This document shows, piece by piece, positions 58,092-64,000 of a stretch of DNA of 64,000 nt. The notes under the pieces were generated by a model. The model searched no databases. It was not told the DNA's origin and worked only from the letters and a program-made list of their open reading frames with translations. The first letter of the stretch is position 1; every line of letters starts with the position of its first letter. Position numbers and translations under genes: made by a program. Source of the stretch: Chitinolyticbacter albus (GTDB taxonomy: Bacteria > Pseudomonadota > Gammaproteobacteria > Burkholderiales > Chitinibacteraceae); assembly GCF_024437655.1 (NCBI RefSeq), contig NZ_JANBVF010000032.1:1-64000 (forward strand), written 5' to 3'.

Positions 58092-59180
58092 CTACGCATT
58101 GCCCGCATGCGGCGACGAGCCGCCACGGCCCCTAGATTCGATCGGGCTGGCAAAGCGCGCGATTGCATCGTCGATCACGTACCAGTCGGTCTGGCCGGTG
58201 ACGGGGAGATGCTGATCGATCTGGGCCTGCAGCACCTGCGCGCGCTGGCGCTGCTCCGCGGCAAGCTCCTGGCGGCCGGTGGCCTGCGCGAGCTCTGCCA
58301 ACTGATAGCGCAGCTTGGCCTCGACATGCAGCATGCCGTCGCTGTTGGCAATGTCGAGCCCGCGCTGCAGCAGGCGTATGGCCTGTTCGTATTCGCCCTG
58401 GTGCCGGCGGACCGTGGCCAGTGCGGCGAGCACGTTGGCCTCGCACCAATGCGATGGCGTGAACACCAGGAGCTCCATCGCTTCCTCCAGCATCTGTTCG
58501 GCGGTATCGAGCGCGCCTTCCTCCAGTCGCAGTTCGGACAATCGCAGCAGCAGTTCAGCCTGGTAGTGGCCGAAATCGTGCTCCCGGCATTGTGCCAGCG
58601 CGCTTTCCAGCATCTGGCGTGCCTCGTCGCGACTGCCAATCATGCATAGATCCCAGCCCAGCGTGATGCGGACCTTGGCGACCATGTAGATGTCGTCGCT
58701 GCCAGTGAGCAATCGGTCCGCGGCCTGCAAAAAGGCGATCGAACGCTGGTAGTCGCCGCAGGCACTGCAGACATGGGCGAGGCCGACCAGCGCCAACACC
58801 CGGATGCGCTTCCGGGTTGCATCATTGCCACACAGCATCAAGCAACGCAGCCAGGCGCCTGCGGCGGTCAGGTAGTCGCCCGAGGTGTAGCAATGCCGGC
58901 CCATGCGCTCCTGCGCCGCAGGCTCGAGATCAGTGAGCTGGTATTGCTGGCACAACTGCAACGCTTCCGCGATCGCGAGACCACCTTCCTCGCGGATGCC
59001 CAGCTGGTCCTCGATCAACGACAGCTGTGTCGCGGCGCGCACGATGCCGACAATGTCACTGGCCGCACGCGCTTCGTTCAATAACGGCTGGCATAGCCGG
59101 AAGGCGGCGATAGGATCGTCGAAGGTGATGCTGGCGATGTCGTCGAGCAGGCGCGCTCGTTCTGGCGTGGTGGAGAGCAT
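58092..59180 (-). CDS. TPR protein, member of the second TPR cluster, without output domain
   Basis: 362 residues from the ATG at 59180 (MLSTTPERARLL); an ATG at 59207 would add nine. TPR-like repeats throughout: TQLSLIEDQLGIREEGGLAIAEAL, GRHCYTSGDYLTAAGAWLRC, VGLAHVCSACGDYQRSIAFLQAA, AELLLRLSELRLEEGALDTAEQML. It is a clear paralogue of the next gene (59276) in repeat order and individual motifs, and a more distant relative of the 14-19 kb TPR set. The C-terminus (TDWYVIDDAIARFASP) is unlike that set. Cytoplasmic. Function unknown. Confidence 0.72.
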   Translation of the reverse strand: MLSTTPERARLLDDIASITFDDPIAAFRLCQPLLNEARAASDIVGIVRAATQLSLIEDQLGIREEGGLAIAEALQLCQQYQLTDLEPAAQERMGRHCYTSGDYLTAAGAWLRCLMLCGNDATRKRIRVLALVGLAHVCSACGDYQRSIAFLQAADRLLTGSDDIYMVAKVRITLGWDLCMIGSRDEARQMLESALAQCREHDFGHYQAELLLRLSELRLEEGALDTAEQMLEEAMELLVFTPSHWCEANVLAALATVRRHQGEYEQAIRLLQRGLDIANSDGMLHVEAKLRYQLAELAQATGRQELAAEQRQRAQVLQAQIDQHLPVTGQTDWYVIDDAIARFASPIESRGRGGSSPHAGNA

Positions 59181-59275
59181 GATGGCCGGAGACCGTGTTA
59201 CGCCCATTGTAAGAGCTTGCCGCCAGCAAGACCATGCCGACCGTTGGTCGGAGTAGCCCGGCCATCCCGCCTGGG

Positions 59276-60322
59276 CTAGCGCTTGAAGTCGGCGTTCAAG
59301 AGGTTATCCAGGTGCCCGAGGCGCGGTGCGGCGCGTGCTGGGCGCACGATATCCAGATGCAGCCGCAATTGCTGGCCCTGGCGCCGATGCTCGTCGTGCA
59401 GCGCAGACTTGCCGGCTTGGGCGGCATAATCGGCGGCCTGCTCATGCAGCCTCACCTGAAGGTGGCGCATGCCGTCGTGTTGCGCGATATCGAGTGCACG
59501 ATGCGTGTCCTGCAGCGCGGCCTCGATCGCACCCTGATCCGCCAGCAAGGTGGCGTGCAGCGACAGCAGGTTGACCTCACCCCAGTGATACGGCGTTTCG
59601 CAGACCAGCATCAGCCCATCGGCCACGAGCTTGGCGGCCTCGTCCGGATACGCCTGGGCGATGCGCAATTCCGCCAGCCGATAGAGCGCTTCCGCTTCGT
59701 GATGCGGGAAGGTGTGTTCGCGACATAGCTTGATCGCGGCCTGTAGCGAGGTCTCCGCCGCCGTGTAGTCGCCGATCTTGTACTGGTTGTAACCCAGGTT
59801 GATCTTGACCATGGCAGAAAGGTAGGGGTCTTGAATTCGATCGAGCTGGGCATGCGCCGCGGTGTGCATGCGAACCGCCTGCTCGTGGTCGTCGCATGCG
59901 TCGCACAACTGCCCGATACCGACGAGCGCCTGCGTCTGAACCCGTTGCAGCGTCGGATTGCCGCGACAGAACCGGACGCAGCGTTCCCAGTAGTCGAGTG
60001 CCGGCTGGTAGTCGCCCTGGGTGTAGTGGCAACGGCCCAGCTGCTCCAGTACATCGGCCTCCAGCGCGCGAAAGCCGAATTCCTCGCAATGGGCCAGCGC
60101 TTCGACCAGCGCATACGCGGCCTCCTGCACTTCCCCCAGCTGATCCTCGATCAGCGAGAGCTGCAGTGCGGCGCGGATCAACGCCTCCGGGTCGTGCCCG
60201 TGTCGCGCGCTGTCGAGTAGCCGCAGACACAGCACGCGTGCGCGCGTCGGCTCGACAAAGGTCGCGGTTTTGATTTCCGCGAGCAGCTGAGCATGGTCGA
60301 TACGCAGGGTGGGTTGCAGCAT
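59276..60322 (-). CDS. TPR protein, paralogue of the preceding TPR gene
   Basis: 348 residues of TPR-like helices. LQLSLIEDQLGEVQEAAYALVEAL, GRCHYTQGDYQPALDYWERC, VGIGQLCDACDDHEQAVRMHTAA and AEALYRLAELRIAQAYPDEAAKL each have a counterpart in the 58092 gene, so the pair arose by tandem duplication. The start at 60322 matches the paralogue start (ML at the same place). No output domain or signal peptide. The motif YTxGDYxxAxxxWxxC is also found in the TPR-GGDEF protein at 14123. Confidence 0.72.
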   Translation of the reverse strand: MLQPTLRIDHAQLLAEIKTATFVEPTRARVLCLRLLDSARHGHDPEALIRAALQLSLIEDQLGEVQEAAYALVEALAHCEEFGFRALEADVLEQLGRCHYTQGDYQPALDYWERCVRFCRGNPTLQRVQTQALVGIGQLCDACDDHEQAVRMHTAAHAQLDRIQDPYLSAMVKINLGYNQYKIGDYTAAETSLQAAIKLCREHTFPHHEAEALYRLAELRIAQAYPDEAAKLVADGLMLVCETPYHWGEVNLLSLHATLLADQGAIEAALQDTHRALDIAQHDGMRHLQVRLHEQAADYAAQAGKSALHDEHRRQGQQLRLHLDIVRPARAAPRLGHLDNLLNADFKR

Positions 60323-60476
60323 GATGTGGGCGGGGAACGTAATACTCGCAGTCTAATGCCGGCGCCGGCGTAGCGCTGCACCCGTTTAGCTGATGACGCA
60401 GCCCTGTCTGAATGTCGATTCACGGCCTAGGGTTAGCCCCCATTGTCCACGGCCCGCTCGCGGTTACGATGCAGCG

Positions 60477-61079
60477 ATGGAGTCGACTACTTTTCTTTCC
60501 GGGTTCGTGCTGCTGCTGCTCGTCACCGATCCATTCGGCAGCCTGCCGATCTTCGTTGCGCTGATGAAGCGGGTGCCGCCCGCGCGGCGGCGCATGGTCG
60601 TGGTGCGCGAGATCCTGGTCGCGTTCTGCGTGCTGTTCGCCTTCATGTTGTTTGGCCGGCAGTTCCTGCAGCTGATGCATTTGTCCGAGACTTCGCTTGG
60701 CATCGCCGGTGGGGTGATCCTGTTCCTGATCGCCTTGCGCATGGTGTTTCCGCCACCACCGAGTACCGCCGAGGTCGAGACCGAGGAGCCCTTTGTCGTG
60801 CCGCTGGCGATCCCGCTGATCGCCGGGCCTTCGGCGCTGGCCACCGTGCTGCTCTTGGTGTCGCGCGAGCCGGCGCGGTTGTGGGAATGGGTGGCGGCGC
60901 TGGCGCTGACCATGCTGATCTGTGGCCTGGCGCTGGCGTTCTCGGAGAAGATCAGCCTCTGGCTGGGCGAGCGGGTCACCATTGCCTTCGAGCGATTGAT
61001 GGGCCTCGTGCTGACCGCGATCGCGGTGCAGATGTTGCTAGACGGCATACGCCTCTACGTTGGCAGCCTCGCTTCGTGA
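60477..61079 (+). CDS. MarC-family integral membrane protein
   Basis: 200 residues with six hydrophobic segments. [22 protein letters not shown] near the start and [19 protein letters not shown] in the middle are the paired motifs of MarC/SNARE-like proteins. The family was once linked to multiple antibiotic resistance, but its transport function is undefined. The gene is divergent from the TPR pair and 73 bp upstream of rpiA. Confidence 0.9.
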   Translation: MESTTFLSGFVLLLLVTDPFGSLPIFVALMKRVPPARRRMVVVREILVAFCVLFAFMLFGRQFLQLMHLSETSLGIAGGVILFLIALRMVFPPPPSTAEVETEEPFVVPLAIPLIAGPSALATVLLLVSREPARLWEWVAALALTMLICGLALAFSEKISLWLGERVTIAFERLMGLVLTAIAVQMLLDGIRLYVGSLAS

Positions 61080-61152
61080 TCGCGGACAAGGGCAGCGTGG
61101 CGCTTTGCCGCTACAATTCGGGCACGAAATCCCATCTTGCCAAGGAGACGCC

Positions 61153-61809
61153 ATGACCCAGGATGAAATGAAACGCGCCGCAGCCGAGGCTGCGCTCGCC
61201 TTTGTACCGGATGACAGCATCGTCGGCGTCGGGACCGGCTCGACCGCCAACCATTTCATCGATGCCCTGGCCAAGCAAAAGGGGCGTATCGTCGGCGCGG
61301 TGTCGTCTTCCGAAGCATCGGTCGCCCGGCTCAAGGGTCATGGTATCGCCGTGTTCGACCTCAATGGCATCGACCGGTTGCCGGTGTATGTCGATGGCGC
61401 GGACGAGATCAATCACCAGTTGCAGATGATCAAGGGTGGCGGCGCGGCGCTGACGCGCGAGAAGATCGTCGCCGCCGTCGCGGAGCAGTTCGTCTGCATC
61501 GCCGACGAGAGCAAATACGTGCGCGTGCTCGGGGATTTCCCGCTGCCGGTCGAGGTGATCCCGATGGCCCGCTCCTACGTGGCGCGCGAACTGGTGAAGC
61601 TGGGCGGTCATCCGGCCTATCGCGAGGGCGTGGTTACCGACAACGGCAACATCATTCTCGATGTGCATGGCCTGCAGATCGTCGAGGCGAGCAGGCTCGA
61701 GTCCGAGATCAATCACATCACCGGTGTGGTCACCAATGGCATCTTCGCGCGCCGCCGCGCCGACGTGCTGCTGCTGGGCACGCGCGAGGGTGTGAAGACC
61801 TACCGCTGA
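61153..61809 (+). CDS. rpiA: Ribose-5-phosphate isomerase A
   Basis: 218 residues. [16 protein letters not shown] (phosphate loop), [29 protein letters not shown] (active site Asp, Lys) and IADESKYV are diagnostic. The C-terminus is [24 protein letters not shown]. It interconverts ribose-5-phosphate and ribulose-5-phosphate in the pentose phosphate pathway. CAAGGAGAC is a strong ribosome site. Terminated by the hairpin at 61832. Confidence 0.97.
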   Translation: MTQDEMKRAAAEAALAFVPDDSIVGVGTGSTANHFIDALAKQKGRIVGAVSSSEASVARLKGHGIAVFDLNGIDRLPVYVDGADEINHQLQMIKGGGAALTREKIVAAVAEQFVCIADESKYVRVLGDFPLPVEVIPMARSYVARELVKLGGHPAYREGVVTDNGNIILDVHGLQIVEASRLESEINHITGVVTNGIFARRRADVLLLGTREGVKTYR

Positions 61810-61831
61810 TTATTACAGCACTGTTGCAATT

Positions 61832-61863
61832 GGCGCCGATCCTCGGGTCGGCGCCTTGTTTTT
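61832..61863 (+). terminator. Intrinsic terminator of rpiA
   Basis: 8-bp stem GGCGCCGA / TCGGCGCC with an 8-base loop, followed by TTGTTTTT. Confidence 0.85.
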
Positions 61864-61998
61864 GCAGCGGCCTTTGCCGGTGTTGGCTACCATCGGCCCA
61901 TGCCGGTGGCGCTGCAATGCCACGCGCGCCAGCCGCTGCGGCGGTGCCACCTGCAACCCGTTTGAAACATTTACGTAACCTGGAGCTGCTAACTTGCC

Positions 61999-62739
61999 AT
62001 GAATACGCCGCAACAGAGACGCCGCATGTCTGACCACATTTCCAAGCAGTTTGATGCCGAACTCGAAACCATACGTTCCAGCGTGCTGGCCATGGCGGGC
62101 CTCGTCGAGGAGCAGGTACGCCTGTCGATGCAGGCGCTGGCCAACGGTGACATGGCGATCATCGAGAAGGTGATCGAGCAGGAAGAGCGCGTCAACGAAA
62201 TGCATGTGCAACTGGATGATCTGTGCATCCACATGATCGCGCGTCGCCAGCCAGCCGCGAGCGACTTGCGCATGGTGATGAGCGTGATCAAGTCGGTCGA
62301 GGACCTGGAGCGCATCGGTGACAAGGCCGCCCGCATCTGCCAGCGCGCCAAGAACATCTTCGATGCCGGCAAGCTGCAGGTGCCGCGTTTCGCCGAGCTC
62401 AACCATATCGCCCAGCAGGCGCTCGACATGCTGGCCAAGTCGCTCGACGCGTTTGCCCGTCTTGACGCGGTGCCGGCCACTGAAGTGAAGCGGGCCGACC
62501 AGATCATCGACAACGAGTATCGTGCGCTACAACGTCAGCTGATCACGGTGATGATGGAAGATCCGCGCTCGATTTCGTTGACCCTGGACATCCTGTGGAT
62601 CGCCAAGGCGATCGAACGCATCGGCGACTTGGCGGTGAATATCGCCGAACAGGTGGTATATCTGGTCAAGGGTGAGGATGTACGTCACAAGGGTGCCGAC
62701 GAAATGGAACGCGTGGTGCTCACACCCAAAGCCGAATAG
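61999..62739 (+). CDS. phoU: Phosphate-signalling protein PhoU
   Basis: 246 residues from ATG 61999 (GGAG 14 bp upstream; an alternative ATG at 62026 begins MSDHISKQFD). It is all-helical with the duplicated PhoU three-helix bundle. Each half has an acidic metal motif: SVEDLERIGDKAARI in the first and AKAIERIGDLAVNIAEQ in the second. It links the Pst transporter to PhoR, keeping the Pho regulon off when phosphate is ample. The pst genes are not next to it here; ppx follows 104 bp later. Confidence 0.95.
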   Translation: MNTPQQRRRMSDHISKQFDAELETIRSSVLAMAGLVEEQVRLSMQALANGDMAIIEKVIEQEERVNEMHVQLDDLCIHMIARRQPAASDLRMVMSVIKSVEDLERIGDKAARICQRAKNIFDAGKLQVPRFAELNHIAQQALDMLAKSLDAFARLDAVPATEVKRADQIIDNEYRALQRQLITVMMEDPRSISLTLDILWIAKAIERIGDLAVNIAEQVVYLVKGEDVRHKGADEMERVVLTPKAE

Positions 62740-62759
62740 CCGTTTCGCGCAACGATCCG

Positions 62760-62778
62760 GGGCGGCCATGCGCCGCCC
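62760..62778. repeat. Hairpin between phoU and ppx
   Basis: GGGCGGC-CATGC-GCCGCCC (plain 7-bp stem). No T-run follows, so it may attenuate rather than end transcription into ppx. Confidence 0.5.
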
Positions 62779-62843
62779 TGGTCGTTTGCCAAGCGGCAAG
62801 GCGCCGGGTATGTTGACACCCGTCGTCATCTTTTCCATACACC

Positions 62844-64000
62844 ATGCCGGATAGCGCGCTGATTGCCGCGGTCGACCTTGGGTCCAACAGTTTTCGCCTG
62901 CAAGTGGCGCGTATCGTCGATGGTGGGCTGTTGCCGATCGATACGCTGAAGGAAACGGTGCGCTTTGGCGCCGGGCTCGATGCACGGGGTTTCCTCACCG
63001 AATCGGCACAGGCCGAGGCGCTGGCAGCGCTGGCTCGCTTTGGCGAGCGCCTGCGCGGGCTCGAACCGAACCAGGTGCGGGCGGTGGCGACCAATACCTT
63101 TCGCGTTGCCAAGAATGCGGCCGAGTTCGTGCCCCGCGCCGAGGCCGCGCTCGGCTTTCCCATCGACGTGATCGGCGGCAGCGAGGAAGCGCGGCTGATC
63201 TATCTGGGCGCCGCGCACAGCCTGCCCGCCACGCGTGAGAAGCGGCTGGTGGTCGATATCGGCGGCGGCTCGACCGAACTGATTGTCGGTCGCCAGTTCA
63301 AGCCGTTACTGACCGAAAGCACGCTGATGGGCTGCGTGTCGTGGAGCCTGCTCTTCTTTCCCGATGGCGTGATCGACGCGGCCCGGCTGGAGCGGGCTGA
63401 GCTCGCCGCGCGCAACGTGCTGCAGCCCCTGGTGGCCGACATCGCCGCCTCGGGCTGGCAAAGCGCGATCGGAACCTCGGGCACTGCACGCTCGCTGTCC
63501 GACATCCTGGAGCTCAACGACTTCTCGCCCACGGGCATTACCGCTGAGGGGCTGGTACGGCTGCGCGAGGTTTTGCTGCGCGCCGGCCACGTGGACCGGG
63601 TGGAGCTCGACGGGCTGCGCGCCGATCGCCGGCCCGTGCTGGCGGGTGGCTTTGCCATCATGGCGGCCGCGTTCGCCGCGTTCGGCATCGGCCGAATGAC
63701 CATTACCTACGGCGCGCTGCGCGACGGCGTGATCTACGACCTGATGGGCCGGCAGGCACAGACCGACGTGCGCGATGACACGGTGGCGGCGTTCTGTCGG
63801 CGCCACCAGGTCGATGAGGCGCAGGCGACGCGGGTGACGCAGCTGGCGACGGCGCTGTTCGGCCAACTGGCCTGCGCGCGCAGCGACGTGGCGCGCAGCC
63901 TGATGGATGCGGCCCGGCTGCATGAAATCGGGCGCTCGATCTCGCACGCCAGCTTTCACAAGCATTCGGCCTATATCGTGCGCAATGCCGACATGCCGGG
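62844..64000 (+). CDS. ppx: Exopolyphosphatase / Ppx-GppA family (3' end beyond window)
   Basis: 385 codons are visible before the window ends, with no stop. AAVDLGSNSFRLQVARI is the phosphate-1 motif of the ASKHA fold; GGSEEARLIYLGA, LVVDIGGGSTELIVG (phosphate-2) and GTSGTARSLSDIL follow. After about residue 300 an HD-like helical part (ARLHEIGRSISHASFHKHSAY) begins, as in full-length Ppx. It removes terminal phosphates from polyphosphate (or pppGpp in GppA). Neighbouring phoU supports the polyphosphate assignment. About 100-120 residues are missing at the C-terminus. Confidence 0.93.
   Translation, partial: MPDSALIAAVDLGSNSFRLQVARIVDGGLLPIDTLKETVRFGAGLDARGFLTESAQAEALAALARFGERLRGLEPNQVRAVATNTFRVAKNAAEFVPRAEAALGFPIDVIGGSEEARLIYLGAAHSLPATREKRLVVDIGGGSTELIVGRQFKPLLTESTLMGCVSWSLLFFPDGVIDAARLERAELAARNVLQPLVADIAASGWQSAIGTSGTARSLSDILELNDFSPTGITAEGLVRLREVLLRAGHVDRVELDGLRADRRPVLAGGFAIMAAAFAAFGIGRMTITYGALRDGVIYDLMGRQAQTDVRDDTVAAFCRRHQVDEAQATRVTQLATALFGQLACARSDVARSLMDAARLHEIGRSISHASFHKHSAYIVRNADMP

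Overview
This is a 64 kb, gene-dense, GC-rich (visibly about two thirds G+C) bacterial chromosome segment. The gene content points to a betaproteobacterium, most likely of the order Neisseriales (Chitinibacter/Chitiniphilus/Chromobacterium-like). The signs are a DUF3683-type FAD/Fe-S dehydrogenase, a grxC-secB-SH3-gpsA block, a bioF-bioH pair, ubiC-ubiA, gdhA beside gltBD, and a MocR/DUF2917 pair. No rRNA, tRNA, CRISPR array or full insertion sequence was recognised. The genus is inference from gene content only.

Layout. 0-6 kb: the start of transaldolase (cut by the window edge), a divergent P-loop kinase, then a tightly overlapping TetR / membrane-fusion lipoprotein / ABC ATPase / ABC-2 permease / outer-membrane channel operon (a compact YbhGFSR-like efflux system) behind a clear palindromic operator. 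6-25 kb: mostly signal transduction and redox genes. These are a GAF/HD-GYP phosphodiesterase, a HIT protein with a large uncharacterised partner, a 1296-residue FAD/Fe-S dehydrogenase, a TPR-GGDEF diguanylate cyclase with two catalytic-domain-less TPR relatives surrounding a yqhD aldehyde reductase, yebC, a chemoreceptor and a dCache-GGDEF cyclase followed by a GGDEF-domain remnant. 24.5-29.4 kb: ubiA/ubiC, azlCD, a MITE-like inverted-repeat element, and bioF-bioH. 29.4-32.8 kb: a lower-GC accessory patch with a large lipoprotein of unknown function, about 700 bp of gene-free DNA and a small conserved hypothetical. 32.8-36.4 kb: gpsA, an SH3 protein, secB, grxC and periplasmic asparaginase. 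36.7-38.5 kb: a lipoprotein / small amphipathic protein / peptidoglycan-hydrolase trio. 38.8-50.2 kb: a double-GNAT protein, MocR/DUF2917, 3-hydroxybutyrate dehydrogenase, an RNB ribonuclease, panD, a phospholipase-D-type lipoprotein, a PCuAC copper chaperone, hemF and a LysR regulator. 50.5-58 kb: gdhA, gltB and gltD, giving both ammonia-assimilation routes to glutamate side by side. 58-64 kb: two more TPR paralogues, marC, rpiA, phoU and the 5' part of ppx.

Themes. Cyclic-di-GMP turnover is prominent: two GGEEF cyclases with intact I-sites, one HD-GYP enzyme and a GGDEF remnant. It is accompanied by five related TPR proteins in two clusters, only one of which still carries a GGDEF domain. 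Glutamate/nitrogen metabolism (gdhA, gltBD, ansB) and phosphate metabolism (phoU, ppx) form coherent blocks. The least explained items are the low-GC lipoprotein island, the peptidoglycan-hydrolase/lipoprotein trio and the TPR family. Starts were chosen from family alignment from memory, Shine-Dalgarno sequences and overlaps. No database search was run.
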